DNA of 64,000 nucleotides from CALVLD01 sp964467585 (GCA_964467585.1 CAYXRF010000001.1:1-64000), one strand, 5' to 3'. Positions 35,047 to 44,577 are shown, counted from the stretch's first letter. Numbers and translations: made by a program. The notes: generated by a model from the letters alone, not told the origin.

Positions 35047-37268
35047 GCGATTATAAGCTTGATCCGAACAAGCCGATCGATGTGGAGGAAATACTTGACG
35101 ATCTTGAGCATTATCGTCCGCGCCGCAGAGGGTGGACATGGCGCAAGCCCGTTGAGGATTTGCACATGGGTCCGTTTGAATATAAAGAATGCACCGAGCC
35201 GCTTAAGCGCAGCGTTCCGCTGCCCCCCGCTCACTATTTTGGTGATATCGACCCGCAGCCTGCGCCCGTAATCACAACTGAAATTGCATCGGGCAGATTT
35301 GAGGACGACATACGCCGTATGCGTATGGCGGCGCATCACGGGGCGGATCACATAATGGTTATCCGCACCGCGGGGCAAAGCCACTTCGATGGTCTGATTG
35401 AAGGCACTCCGCAGGGTATGGGCGGCGTTCCCATAACACGCAAGCAGGTTAGGGCGCAGAGAAAAGCGCTTGACATGATAGAGGACGAGGTCGGCAGACC
35501 AATCAACTATCACAGCTATGTTTCGGGCGTTGCAGGTCCCGATATAGCGGTTATGTTCGCAGAGGAGGGCGTCAACGGCGTCCACCAAGACCCTCAGTAT
35601 AACGTCATATACCGCAACATTAACATGGCACGCTCATTTGTTGACGCATGTGAAAGCAAAAAGCTGATCGCATGGGCGGGCATGGCGCAGATAGACGGCG
35701 CACACAATGCCAACGCCACTGCGCGTGAGGCGTGGAAGGTAATGCCCGAGCTTATGGTTCAGCATGCCATCAATTCCATATTCTCCGCCCGCGTGGGCAT
35801 TCCAAAGTCCAACATATGCCTTTCAACGGTTCCTCCAACGGCCACTCCCGCTCCGTGCGTGCATATGGATCTGCCGTATGCCGTGGCGCTGCGAGATCTG
35901 TTCCATGAATACCGCATGAGGGCGCAGATGAACACCAAGTATATCGAATCCTCCACTCGTGAGGCAACGGTTACCCATGTGCTCAACATGGTTATTTCAA
36001 AGCTGACAAGCGCGGATATCCAAAGCACCATCACACCCGATGAGGGCAGAAACGTGCCGTGGCACATTTATAATATTGAGGCTTGCGACACTGCAAAGCA
36101 GACGCTTGTGGGGCTTGACGGGCTTATGGATATGGTCGAGCTTAAAAAAGACGGATATCTGCGTGAAAAAGCGCGTGAGCTGAAAGAGCGCGCCGTGCTG
36201 TTTATGGAAGAGATGCTTGAGCTGGGCGGTTATTTTGCCGCCGTTGAAGAGGGCTTTTTCGTTGACAGCGGCATATATCCCGAGAGAAACGGCGACGGCA
36301 TCGCAAGGAAGCTCTCCGGAGGTATAGGCGCGGGCACAATATTCAAGCGTGATAAGCAATACATGGCTCCCGTCACCGCTCATTACGGATACAACAATGT
36401 TTTGCAGTATGGCGGCGACCCGCAAAACCCCTCCGCTCTGATTGGCGGATGCACACTTGAATGTCCCGAAAAAATCATCTATATCGATGAGCTTGACGAG
36501 ACCGATAACGTAAACGTTCGTATGAGTGAATCAAACGAGTTCACACCCGGCGGGCATAAGATTCGTCCCGAAATGGAGTGGCTTGCGGACGGCACGGTTA
36601 TGCTTACGATGTTCTTCCCCGCACCAAAGCGCATAGCGGAGGCTGCAGCGCTTGAGTGTGCGCGCAGAATGAATCTTACCGAGTGCGAGGTTATCAGCCG
36701 TGAGATAATGCATCCCGTTGACGGCACGCGCATCGAGGTTAAGGGCAAGGTTCCCTTTGAGATAGACGTTGATACTCTGGTTATCCCCAAGGAGCCCGAT
36801 GTTCTGTCCGATGATGTTATCCGCAAGGATATTGAGCGCCGCCCGATGAAGATTGTTGCCGCGACAGTCGGAGAAGACGAACATTCCGTTGGTTTACGTG
36901 AAATAATCGACATAAAGCACGGCGGTATCGAGAAGTACGGTATGGAGGTTGTATACCTTGGCACATCCTGCCCTCCCGAAAAGCTTGTCAACGCTGCAAT
37001 AGAGGTTCATGCGGATGCTATTATGGCTTCCACTATAATCAGCCATGATGATATCCATTACAAAAACATAGCTAAGATTGATAAGATAATGCGTGAGATG
37101 GGCATCCGCGACAAGGTGATATTCGTTGCGGGCGGCACACAGGTCACGCCGGAGCTTGCAAGGAAGGCGGGCGCGGACGAGGGCTTCGGAAGAGGTTCTC
37201 ACGGCGTTCATAACGCAACATTCCTCATCAAACGCAGATGGGAAATGGAAAAAGACGGTCGTATGTAA
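35043..37268 (+). CDS. oraE: D-ornithine 4,5-aminomutase, E (large) subunit, B12/PLP-binding
   Basis: A 741-residue catalytic subunit. The first part forms the TIM-barrel region (GADHIMVIRTAGQSHFDG near 100) and the C-terminal Rossmann domain carries the base-off cobalamin motif D612-E-H614-SVG617, with His614 as the lower cobalt ligand, followed by GTSCPPEKLV and VAGGTQVTPELARKAGAD. The PLP lysine lies in the same domain and was not pinned. The reaction gives (2R,4S)-2,4-diaminopentanoate for Ord. The cobalamin need links it to the riboswitch-controlled importer at the left of the window. A large hairpin separates it from the next gene. Confidence 0.94.
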   Translation: MSDYKLDPNKPIDVEEILDDLEHYRPRRRGWTWRKPVEDLHMGPFEYKECTEPLKRSVPLPPAHYFGDIDPQPAPVITTEIASGRFEDDIRRMRMAAHHGADHIMVIRTAGQSHFDGLIEGTPQGMGGVPITRKQVRAQRKALDMIEDEVGRPINYHSYVSGVAGPDIAVMFAEEGVNGVHQDPQYNVIYRNINMARSFVDACESKKLIAWAGMAQIDGAHNANATAREAWKVMPELMVQHAINSIFSARVGIPKSNICLSTVPPTATPAPCVHMDLPYAVALRDLFHEYRMRAQMNTKYIESSTREATVTHVLNMVISKLTSADIQSTITPDEGRNVPWHIYNIEACDTAKQTLVGLDGLMDMVELKKDGYLREKARELKERAVLFMEEMLELGGYFAAVEEGFFVDSGIYPERNGDGIARKLSGGIGAGTIFKRDKQYMAPVTAHYGYNNVLQYGGDPQNPSALIGGCTLECPEKIIYIDELDETDNVNVRMSESNEFTPGGHKIRPEMEWLADGTVMLTMFFPAPKRIAEAAALECARRMNLTECEVISREIMHPVDGTRIEVKGKVPFEIDVDTLVIPKEPDVLSDDVIRKDIERRPMKIVAATVGEDEHSVGLREIIDIKHGGIEKYGMEVVYLGTSCPPEKLVNAAIEVHADAIMASTIISHDDIHYKNIAKIDKIMREMGIRDKVIFVAGGTQVTPELARKAGADEGFGRGSHGVHNATFLIKRRWEMEKDGRM

Positions 37269-37291
37269 TAACTGACTGCAAAGAACAACTT

Positions 37292-37329
37292 CGGGGAGCC
37301 GCATACGCGAATGAGCGTGCGGTTCCCCG
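37292..37329 (+). promoter_or_regulatory. Large intercistronic hairpin between oraE and glmL
   Basis: CGGGGAGCCGCATACGC pairs with GCGTGCGGTTCCCCG with few mismatches. No T-run follows, so it is more likely an mRNA stabiliser or processing barrier than a terminator. It would protect the upstream ord-oraE message and lower the downstream genes. Confidence 0.5.
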
Positions 37330-37350
37330 TGCCGATTAAGGGATGATTCA

Positions 37351-38712
37351 ATGTATATCGACACGATTGTATTTGAAATCGGTTCAACCACCACGCTTGT
37401 CAACGCGTTTGACGGTGTTGACAGTGAAAACCCTGTATTTTTGGGGCAGGGGCAGGCGGCGACCTCCGTTTTGGAGGGCGACGTGCGCATAGGGCTTTCG
37501 CAGGCAATATGCAATCTTGAAGCAAACCTTGGCGGGGAGCATATTGAGTACGGCAAGGCGTTTGCAACATCAAGCGCAGCGGGCGGCCTTAGGATGACTG
37601 TTCACGGTTTGGTATATGATATGACGGTCAAGGCGGCACGCGCTGCCGCGCTTGGAGCGGGCGCAATAATTAAGCTTGCAACCGCAGGCAAAATGTCGGA
37701 TTATGACATTGACGATGTTAGGGCAATCGACCCAAACCTTATTCTTATTGCAGGCGGCACCGATTACGGTGAAAGAGACACTGCCGTGCATAACGCAAAA
37801 ATGATTGCCGCTTCGGGGCTTAAAACACCGGTAATATATGGCGGCAACATACAGAATCAGCGCATAATACGGGATATTTTCCGTGATGCGGACGTCCCGC
37901 TTTACATAACCGATAACGTATATCCAAAGCTTGATATGCTGAATATCGAACCTGCGCGGCGCATCATACATGCTGTTTTTGAGGAGCATATCGTCAAAGC
38001 GGCGGGCATGGAGCATATACGCGATATTGTGAGCGGCAGTATAATCCCCACGCCGGGCGCGGTGATGGAGGCGGCGCAGCTGCTGTATAACGAGATAGGC
38101 GACATTGCTGTGATCGATATTGGCGGTGCAACGACAGACGTTCATTCCGTAACGGCGGGCAGCGATGAGATAGCTTCAATACAAACCACGCCTGAGCCGT
38201 TTGCAAAGCGCACGGTAGAGGGTGATTTGGGGCTTTTTGTCAACGCACATAATCTTGTCGATATGATAGGCGAACAAAAGCTTTCCCGAGAGCTGGGGAT
38301 AGACGTCCCGAGGGTGATGGCGAATTACAAGCCGATACCCGAATCGCCCGAGCAGTTCGCGCTGACGCAAAGGCTTTGCCTTGAGGCGGGGCTTATAAGC
38401 GTTGAACGTCACGCCGGCGCGCTGCGCTACATTTACACGCCACGCGGCAGACAGACGATTGCAGAGGGCAAGGACTTGACAAGGCTGAAGTACCTTGTGG
38501 GTACGGGCGGCGCGCTTACGCGACTGCCTCAGCGTGAAAGCATAATGCGCAGGATTGCCGACTGCAATTCAAACGGAATGCTTCTTTTTCCAAAGCCTTC
38601 AAGCCTTAAACTGCTGTACGATAACGATTACATTATGGCGTCGCTCGGCGTACTGAGCAAACAGCATCCAAGGGCGGCGGCGCTGCTGATGAAAAAGAGC
38701 TTGGGCATCTGA
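37351..38712 (+). CDS. GlmL/MutL-family ATPase, aminomutase chaperone
   Basis: A 453-residue ASKHA-type ATPase of the GlmL/MutL family. The phosphate-1 motif is EIGSTTTLVNAF near residue 9, a second nucleotide motif is VIDIGGATTDVHSV near 250, and GTGGALTRL lies near 390. GlmL-like genes sit next to B12-dependent carbon-skeleton mutases and aminomutases and are thought to help assemble or reactivate them. Its position directly behind oraE suggests that its client is the ornithine aminomutase. Direct proof of activity for this family is limited, so the role is inference. Confidence 0.85.
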   Translation: MYIDTIVFEIGSTTTLVNAFDGVDSENPVFLGQGQAATSVLEGDVRIGLSQAICNLEANLGGEHIEYGKAFATSSAAGGLRMTVHGLVYDMTVKAARAAALGAGAIIKLATAGKMSDYDIDDVRAIDPNLILIAGGTDYGERDTAVHNAKMIAASGLKTPVIYGGNIQNQRIIRDIFRDADVPLYITDNVYPKLDMLNIEPARRIIHAVFEEHIVKAAGMEHIRDIVSGSIIPTPGAVMEAAQLLYNEIGDIAVIDIGGATTDVHSVTAGSDEIASIQTTPEPFAKRTVEGDLGLFVNAHNLVDMIGEQKLSRELGIDVPRVMANYKPIPESPEQFALTQRLCLEAGLISVERHAGALRYIYTPRGRQTIAEGKDLTRLKYLVGTGGALTRLPQRESIMRRIADCNSNGMLLFPKPSSLKLLYDNDYIMASLGVLSKQHPRAAALLMKKSLGI

Positions 38713-38731
38713 TAAGCTAAGGGGGGTCAAT

Positions 38732-39796
38732 ATGTTTCCGAGAGTAGCGGTGAACCTTGAAAAACTGAAGTTTAATCTCGATTTTTTGGTTGAGCTTTGC
38801 CACAGTAACGGCATTAAATGCGCGATAGTCACAAAGGTTTTTTGTGCGGACGAGAAAATAGTTGAGCTTATTAACCAAAGCGACGCCGATTGGATAGCGG
38901 ACAGCCGCGTACAAAATATGTGCGGCATGGCAACGTCAAAGCCAAAGCTGCTGCTTCGTATAGGTATGCAAAGTGAAGCGGACGCAATAGTTCGCTGCGC
39001 GGACATATCAATGCAGAGCGAGATTTCAACCATAATCGCCATATCAGAAGCGGCGGGGAGGGCAAATACCGTTCATAAAATTATCCTGATGATAGACATG
39101 GGCGATCTGCGCGAGGGCATTTACAACACTGATACGGAGCTTATCCGCAAAACCGCAGCGGCAGTCGTCTCAAGTCCCAATCTTGAGCTATACGGGGTGG
39201 GCGTCAACCTCACCTGCTATGGAGGCATACTACCCGATAAAACAAATCTATCGGGCTTGGTTGCCGCGGCACAGGCACTGCGCAGTGAATTTGGCAGAGA
39301 TATCCCGATAGTATCGGGCGGCAACTCATCCACAATGGGTATGCTTCTTGCGGGAGACGTGCCATGCGGCGTTAATAACCTCCGTTTGGGCGAGGCGTTT
39401 GTTCTCGGCAACGACACGGCAACAGGCAAACCTGTTACGGGGCTTAACACCGATTGCTTTACGTTGGAAGCCGAGATTGCAGAGCTTCAAACAAAGCCGT
39501 CAAAGCCGGTAGGCAGCAGCGGCCCAAACGCTTTTGGCGAATACCTTGAATTCCCCGACAGAGGCGAAATGCGCAGGGCGATTCTTGCCATCGGCAGACA
39601 GGACGTCATTGTTGACGGACTGACCTGCCTTGATGAGGACGCCGAGATAATAGGCTCAAGCTCAGACCATATGATAGTTAACGTTACCGAATGCAAAACC
39701 GCCTATCGGGTTGGCGACATAATGCGATTCACGCCTTCATACGGCGCGCTGCTGCATCTTTTCACAAGCAAATATGTTGAAAAAACTTATATTTAA
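38732..39796 (+). CDS. orr: Ornithine racemase
   Basis: A 354-residue PLP-dependent racemase of the alanine-racemase N-terminal-fold family that interconverts L- and D-ornithine and so feeds the D-specific aminomutase. The PLP lysine is expected at Lys35 in AIVTKVFCAD. The sequence differs from the neighbouring alr product, and the type (MFPRVAVNLEKLKFN..., DWIADSRVQNM, MIDMGDLREG) is that of Orr proteins in ornithine clusters. An AGGGGGG site precedes the ATG. Family members with lysine or amino-acid racemase activity are alternatives, but context argues for ornithine. Confidence 0.87.
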   Translation: MFPRVAVNLEKLKFNLDFLVELCHSNGIKCAIVTKVFCADEKIVELINQSDADWIADSRVQNMCGMATSKPKLLLRIGMQSEADAIVRCADISMQSEISTIIAISEAAGRANTVHKIILMIDMGDLREGIYNTDTELIRKTAAAVVSSPNLELYGVGVNLTCYGGILPDKTNLSGLVAAAQALRSEFGRDIPIVSGGNSSTMGMLLAGDVPCGVNNLRLGEAFVLGNDTATGKPVTGLNTDCFTLEAEIAELQTKPSKPVGSSGPNAFGEYLEFPDRGEMRRAILAIGRQDVIVDGLTCLDEDAEIIGSSSDHMIVNVTECKTAYRVGDIMRFTPSYGALLHLFTSKYVEKTYI

Positions 39797-39822
39797 TCTC
39801 ATAAAAAGAGGCGAATTTACAA

Positions 39823-40986
39823 ATGGATTTTATTCATGATGAAGCCGTCGCGGCAAACGACACTTACAGAACGTGGGCTGAAATTGACCTGTCCGCACTT
39901 AAAGCAAACCTTGATTATGCAAAGCGTATTTCAGGCAAGCCCGTGATATGCGTTATCAAAGCGGACGCATACGGGCATGGGGCGGTAACTTGCGGTCGTT
40001 TCCTTGAAAAAAACGGGGCGGCAATGTTTGCCGTAGCCTGCATTGAAGAAGCCATAGAGCTTAGGGAGGGCGGCATTACCCTGCCGATTCTTATTTTGGG
40101 GTACACGCCGGCATGCTTTGCGGAGCAGCTTGCAAAATATGATATCGAGCAGACGGTTGTCGATTTTTCACATGCGGCGCAGATGAGCCGTGCCGCTCTT
40201 TTGGCGGGAGTGACTGTAAAGGTTCACATAAAGCTGGATACCGGCATGGGTAGATGCGGGCTTTACGCGCAGGGGCAGGTGGATAAGGCCTGCGTTGCGC
40301 GCGCGATTGACGATGCGGAACAGATATATCTGATGGACGGGCTTGACGCGGTGGGTATGTTTACGCACTTTGCCGTTGCTGATACCCCGTCTCAGGACGC
40401 GTACACCTCCGCTCAGTTTGAAAGCTATAAAGCTGTCCGCGAGGGGCTTGCCGAACGAGGCATAGTCTTCAAAAAGTGCCATGTCAGCAACTCCGCCGCA
40501 ATAATGGAGCATTCGGAGGTGCATTTTGATTATGTGCGTGAGGGCATAATGCTTTACGGTATGTATCCCGACAGCCAACCGAGGGATGGTGAGCTTCGTC
40601 CTGTTATGACTCTCAAATCAAGAGTTGCCCAGATAAGAGACTTGCCAAAGGGCACGTCGGTTTCATACGGACGTACATTTATGACCGAGCGCGATATGCA
40701 AAGCGCTGTAATAACCGTTGGCTATGCGGACGGCTATCCGCGCAGGCTTTCCAACAATGCGACAATCACCATAAACGGCAAAGCGTATCCGCAGGTTGGA
40801 CGCATTTGTATGGATATGTGCATGGCGGACGTTACGGGCGGCGACGTTAAGCGCGGTGACGAGGCTGTGCTTTTCGGAAACGGCGGCATGAATATCGAGG
40901 TCGTGTCCCAAATAGTGGGAACAATCAACTATGAGCTGACATGCCTTGTCACGCGCAGAGCGCATAGGGTATATATTAACGGCTAA
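39823..40986 (+). CDS. alr: Alanine racemase
   Basis: A 387-residue fold type III PLP racemase. Lys46 in VIKADAYGHG carries PLP, the second catalytic base Tyr lies in SYGRTF near 280, and the C-terminal GTINYELTCLVTRR is typical. It interconverts D- and L-alanine. Besides cell-wall supply, it fits here as the step taking D-alanine released by OrtAB to L-alanine. It starts 27 bases after orr in the same direction, so it is very likely in the same transcript. Confidence 0.9.
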   Translation: MDFIHDEAVAANDTYRTWAEIDLSALKANLDYAKRISGKPVICVIKADAYGHGAVTCGRFLEKNGAAMFAVACIEEAIELREGGITLPILILGYTPACFAEQLAKYDIEQTVVDFSHAAQMSRAALLAGVTVKVHIKLDTGMGRCGLYAQGQVDKACVARAIDDAEQIYLMDGLDAVGMFTHFAVADTPSQDAYTSAQFESYKAVREGLAERGIVFKKCHVSNSAAIMEHSEVHFDYVREGIMLYGMYPDSQPRDGELRPVMTLKSRVAQIRDLPKGTSVSYGRTFMTERDMQSAVITVGYADGYPRRLSNNATITINGKAYPQVGRICMDMCMADVTGGDVKRGDEAVLFGNGGMNIEVVSQIVGTINYELTCLVTRRAHRVYING

Positions 40987-41021
40987 AAGGATAAAAACAC
41001 TACACGCAAGGGAGGGTTCAA

Positions 41022-41594
41022 TTGACTGTTATTCGATATGATTGGCATGAGCTTTACACAGAGCTTGCAAATTGCAGCAAGTGCCGCTTGTGTGAGCAGC
41101 GAACCAATGTTGTTATAGCAGACGGCGATCCCCATGCGAGGATTATGTTCATAGGCGAAGGCCCGGGCAGGGAGGAGGACGTCAGCGGCGTGCCGTTTGT
41201 GGGAGCCGCAGGCAGACTTTTTAACCGACTGCTGGAGGAAGCGGGCTTGGTTCGCAGCGAGGTGTACATTTGCAATGTTGTGAAATGCCGCCCTCCGCAA
41301 AATCGTGATCCCCTTCCGGACGAAGCGGCGGCGTGCCTGCCGTATTTGCGTGCCCAGGTTGCGCTTGTTCATCCGAGGGTGATCGTATGCTTGGGCAAGG
41401 TTGCGGCAGGATACATATACGACCCAAGCATACAAATATCCCGCCAACGCGGCTGCGTAAAGCAGGTTAAGTCATTCTGTATTGTACCAACCTATCATCC
41501 CGCCGCGCTTCTGAGAAACGAGTCTTGGATAAACGACTTTGTCGCAGACCTCATGACGGCAAAAAAGCTTAGTCTGAGTGAAGAAGGCTTCTGA
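41022..41594 (+). CDS. Type 4 uracil-DNA glycosylase (Fe-S)
   Basis: A 190-residue UDG of family 4 that removes uracil from DNA. The four 4Fe-4S ligands are Cys18 and Cys21 (ANCSKCRLC), Cys89 (VVKCRPPQNRDP) and Cys105 (DEAAACL). Motif A GEGPGREED starts at residue 45 and the DNA-intercalation/catalytic motif is PTYHPAALLRN near 165. Start is TTG with a strong GGGAGGG site, the only good candidate. It ends the plus-strand run and is followed by a terminator. Confidence 0.92.
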   Translation: MTVIRYDWHELYTELANCSKCRLCEQRTNVVIADGDPHARIMFIGEGPGREEDVSGVPFVGAAGRLFNRLLEEAGLVRSEVYICNVVKCRPPQNRDPLPDEAAACLPYLRAQVALVHPRVIVCLGKVAAGYIYDPSIQISRQRGCVKQVKSFCIVPTYHPAALLRNESWINDFVADLMTAKKLSLSEEGF

Positions 41595-41617
41595 CGTATT
41601 CACAGCAAAAATTAAAG

Positions 41618-41670
41618 GCTCATGCCAATGCGGACGATAAACATCCCATAAGCGTGAGCCAATTTTTTGT
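41618..41670 (+). terminator. Intrinsic terminator after the uracil-DNA glycosylase gene
   Basis: GGCTCATGC pairs with GCGTGAGCC (one G-U) across a 26-base loop and is followed by AATTTTTTG. Confidence 0.7.
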
Positions 41671-41746
41671 GCGTGCCGCCGTCCGTTAATTGCACTGTCG
41701 TCATTCACGGGGCGTTACGGAAAGCGGCATAAAAAACATCAAAGCA

Positions 41747-42462
41747 TCATGTAAGAGACAAGCGCAGCACAATAAGCGCATCGGTAAAATCAATACTGCC
41801 GTCACCGTTAACGTCCGCAAGGGCAAGCTGAGCATCCTCAAGCGTGATTACACCAAGCACATAACGCTGAATCAACAGCGCATCGGCGGTTGTAACAGCC
41901 TCATCGCCGTCAACATCGCCCATCAACGGGCCGGGCTCCGCGGCGTAAGTCCATGTGACATTTGTGAAGTCTGCGCAGAAAGCATCCGCATCGGCTTCAG
42001 TTGCATAAAGGTTGATTATCACATCGGGATAGTGACCGCCGGGATAGGGATTGTAATCCTGATTGAAATAGAACTGGAAGTCGCTGAAGTTGCTGCCGGT
42101 GGTGTCAATCGAGTCAATTTCTGACGTGAATACATAGCAACCGTCTTCATAAGCGAGATCTGCCATGTAGTGCGGCTCCCACCAGTCAAATGCGCACTGC
42201 ACCCAGCACTTTTCAAGTATGGCGGTATCGGGCAGCGATATGCGAATGGTTACGGTTGTACCGTTTGTGATGTAGTATTCATCAGCGGCGTTGTAGAAAA
42301 GCTCCGCGTCAGGGTCGTCAACCAGTATCTCAACAGCCGGAGAGTCAACTGTTATGACACGACGCCTTCGGGAACCACGGATACCTGCGTATCCGCAAGA
42401 ACGGCGCCGAAGGAACACAGCGAAAATGCCAAAACCACAAACAGTGAAAGGATACGTCTCAT
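41747..42462 (-). pseudogene. Secreted dockerin protein with frameshift after the signal peptide
   Basis: The ATG at 42462 (AGGAGG ribosome-binding site) begins a signal peptide, MRRILSLFVVLAFSLCSFGA...LADTQVSVVPEGVV, but that frame ends at TAA near 42352. The mature domain (ITVDSPAVEILVDD... to 41747) continues in another frame; a two-base GT duplication in CGTGTCAT near 42354-42360 would explain it. The middle (about 130 residues, W-rich, beta-type) is an unrecognised domain, possibly carbohydrate- or surface-binding. The C-terminus is a full type I dockerin (GDVDGDEAVTTADALLIQR, then DVNGDGSIDFTDALIVLR). Promoter is intact. Confidence 0.75.
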
Positions 42463-42489
42463 GATGATAACCTCCTAAGTTTTTGCTAT

Positions 42490-42518
42490 ATTATATCATA
42501 TCAAATAACAAAAATCAA
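42490..42518 (-). promoter_or_regulatory. Promoter of the dockerin gene
   Basis: On the minus strand TTGATT and TATAAT are 17 bases apart, with an extended TG before the -10 element. Confidence 0.7.
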
Positions 42519-42628
42519 GGCCGAAACACCAAAAAACAAATCTATTAAATGATATTACGACAGCATAAGCACACAAAATCGCACATAATAAGTATCAATA
42601 TAAAGGTAAGGCATATTGAAATTCTAAG

Positions 42629-44392
42629 TTACATTATTGTGTCAAGCAAAGCGTCCATATACGAAACGATGCTGTCAAGCTGGGCTTCGCTTGCATCTTT
42701 TGTTGCGCCGACAGCGCCAACGTAAAGCTTCAGCTTTGGCTCAGTTCCGCTCGGACGAACCACAACCCACGCTCCGTCAGGCAGAATAAAGCGCAGAGCG
42801 TTTGATTTAGGCAAACCTGTTTCACGCACGCTTCCGTCGTGCTCAACGCGACAATCAGATAAAAAGTCCTCATATGCAAGCACCGGTTCGCCGCCTATGG
42901 CAGCAGGGGGCTCGGCGCGAAGCTTTGCCATAGCTCCCGCTATGCGCTCCATGCCCTCCTTGCCCGCAAGCGAACGCGACTGCACCTTTTCAAGGTAAAA
43001 GCCATATGTACGGTACATCTCCTGAAGCACATCATAAAGCGTTTTGCCATGCGTTTTGTACCAAACGGCAGCTTCACACACCAAAGCGGAGGCGCATATC
43101 GCGTCCTTGTCACGCGCAAAACCACCGGCAAGGCAACCGTAACTCTCCTCAAAACCAAAAATGAATGTGTATTCTCCGCTTGTCGCGCAACGCTCAATCC
43201 ATTCGGAGATAAAGCGGAAGCCTGTCGGCACGTCCTTTATCGATATGCCGTATTTTCGGCATATCGCATCGGCCATAGCGGAAGAAACAAAGGATTTAAC
43301 CACAAGCCCGTTTGACGGGAGCTTGTTTTCGTCAGCCATAGATGACAGTATGTAGTGGCACAGCAACACACCTGTCTGGTTGCCTGTAAGCAGCATAAAG
43401 CTGTTGTCGGGACGCCGTATGGCAACACCCAAACGATCAGAATCGGGATCGGTAGCAAGGCAAAGCTCCGCGCCTATGCGGTTGGCAAGCCCTATTGCAA
43501 GTGTAAAGGCGTTGGGGTCTTCAGGATTTGGAGCCTTAACGGTGGGAAAATCGCCGTCCGGGTTTTGTTGCTCCGCAACAACGCTGACGTCTGAAACACC
43601 TATTCGCATAAGCATCTGGGTTACGGGAACGTAACCGCTTCCGTGCAGGGGAGTGTAAACTACGCTGATTTCTCCGCCGTGCCTCTTAACGCAGTCGGGA
43701 TGCAGAAGCAGAGTTTGAGTTGCGCGATAGTATTCCTCATCAATATCACCGCCGATTATTGTCAGCATTTCACTTGAAAGAGCCATGGCATATGACATAG
43801 GCTCAACATCAAAATAATCAAATGAACGTATACAGTCAAGAATATTACCTGCCTGAGACGGCGTGCATTGTCCGCCGTCCGCTTGATAAACCTTGTAGCC
43901 GTTGTACATCGGAGGATTGTGGCTTGCGGTTATTACAATACCTGAGGCGCAGTCAAGACGCCGCACGGTAAACGAAAGCTGCGGCACACTGCGGAGGGAA
44001 TTGTAGATATAGCATTTCACACCATAGGCGCATAGCGTCAGCGCCGCTTCCATAGCAAAAACATCCGAATAGTTACGGGAGTCGTACGCTATCGCAACGC
44101 CGCGTTCCGCTGCACCGTCAAGCTGCAAGAGATATTTTGCAAGCCCCGCCGATGCACGGCGCACAACGTATCTGTTCATGCGGTTCGTACCTGCGCCGAT
44201 TATGCCCCTAAGCCCTGCCGTACCAAACTCAAGCTCAGTGTAAAAGCTATCCTCACGGGACTTATCATCCTCAAGCTTTTTCATATCCGACATAAGCAGA
44301 GGGTCGTTTGCAGCCGCTTTCATCCAGCGGCTATACTCACATTTCCATCCCAAAACCGTATCGCCTATTGCGTTTTTCTTATCAATGCCCAT
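42629..44392 (-). CDS. pgcA: Phosphoglucomutase/phosphomannomutase, PgcA type
   Basis: A 587-residue alpha-phosphohexomutase that interconverts glucose-1-phosphate and glucose-6-phosphate (or the mannose equivalents). The phosphoserine is in TASHNPPMYNGYK near 155, the metal site is ATDPDSDRLGVA near 315, the sugar-binding loop GFEESYGCLAG near 420, and the phosphate-binding loop is VRPSGTEPKLKLY near 548. Length fits the long Gram-positive type. It supplies sugar nucleotides for the glycosyltransferases in this window. It has its own promoter and a TTGGAGG ribosome-binding site. Confidence 0.92.
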   Translation of the reverse strand: MGIDKKNAIGDTVLGWKCEYSRWMKAAANDPLLMSDMKKLEDDKSREDSFYTELEFGTAGLRGIIGAGTNRMNRYVVRRASAGLAKYLLQLDGAAERGVAIAYDSRNYSDVFAMEAALTLCAYGVKCYIYNSLRSVPQLSFTVRRLDCASGIVITASHNPPMYNGYKVYQADGGQCTPSQAGNILDCIRSFDYFDVEPMSYAMALSSEMLTIIGGDIDEEYYRATQTLLLHPDCVKRHGGEISVVYTPLHGSGYVPVTQMLMRIGVSDVSVVAEQQNPDGDFPTVKAPNPEDPNAFTLAIGLANRIGAELCLATDPDSDRLGVAIRRPDNSFMLLTGNQTGVLLCHYILSSMADENKLPSNGLVVKSFVSSAMADAICRKYGISIKDVPTGFRFISEWIERCATSGEYTFIFGFEESYGCLAGGFARDKDAICASALVCEAAVWYKTHGKTLYDVLQEMYRTYGFYLEKVQSRSLAGKEGMERIAGAMAKLRAEPPAAIGGEPVLAYEDFLSDCRVEHDGSVRETGLPKSNALRFILPDGAWVVVRPSGTEPKLKLYVGAVGATKDASEAQLDSIVSYMDALLDTIM

Positions 44393-44436
44393 AATGCTTT
44401 TACAAAACCTCCAAACAAAAATACTCTCACATATAC

Positions 44437-44465
44437 ATTATATCCAAATTCTCATTCGATAGCAA
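44437..44465 (-). promoter_or_regulatory. Promoter of the phosphoglucomutase gene
   Basis: On the minus strand TTGCTA and TATAAT are 17 bases apart, just downstream of the terminator of the TraG-like gene. Confidence 0.6.
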
Positions 44466-44479
44466 GAGCGGTTTAATTG

Positions 44480-44519
44480 AGAAAAGCAAAGGACGTCTCC
44501 TTTTAAAGAGAACGTCCTC
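44480..44519 (-). terminator. Terminator after the TraG-like gene
   Basis: On the minus strand AGGACGT pairs with ACGTCCT around an inner TCTC...GAGA stem, followed by TTTGCTTTT. Confidence 0.68.
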
Positions 44520-44577
44520 TGCGAAATGAAGCTGTCGGCAAGTGCCGTAAGAATTGCTTGCTGCCGTTGGTGCGCGG

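Noticed and set aside
36479..37556. Long minus-strand frames opposite oraE and glmL
   Set aside because: Low-complexity Ser/Arg/His composition typical for antisense of conserved genes, and overlap with strongly supported proteins.
41690..42124. Plus-strand 144-residue frame opposite the dockerin gene
   Set aside because: It is the antisense of the dockerin and middle domain, without a ribosome-binding site.
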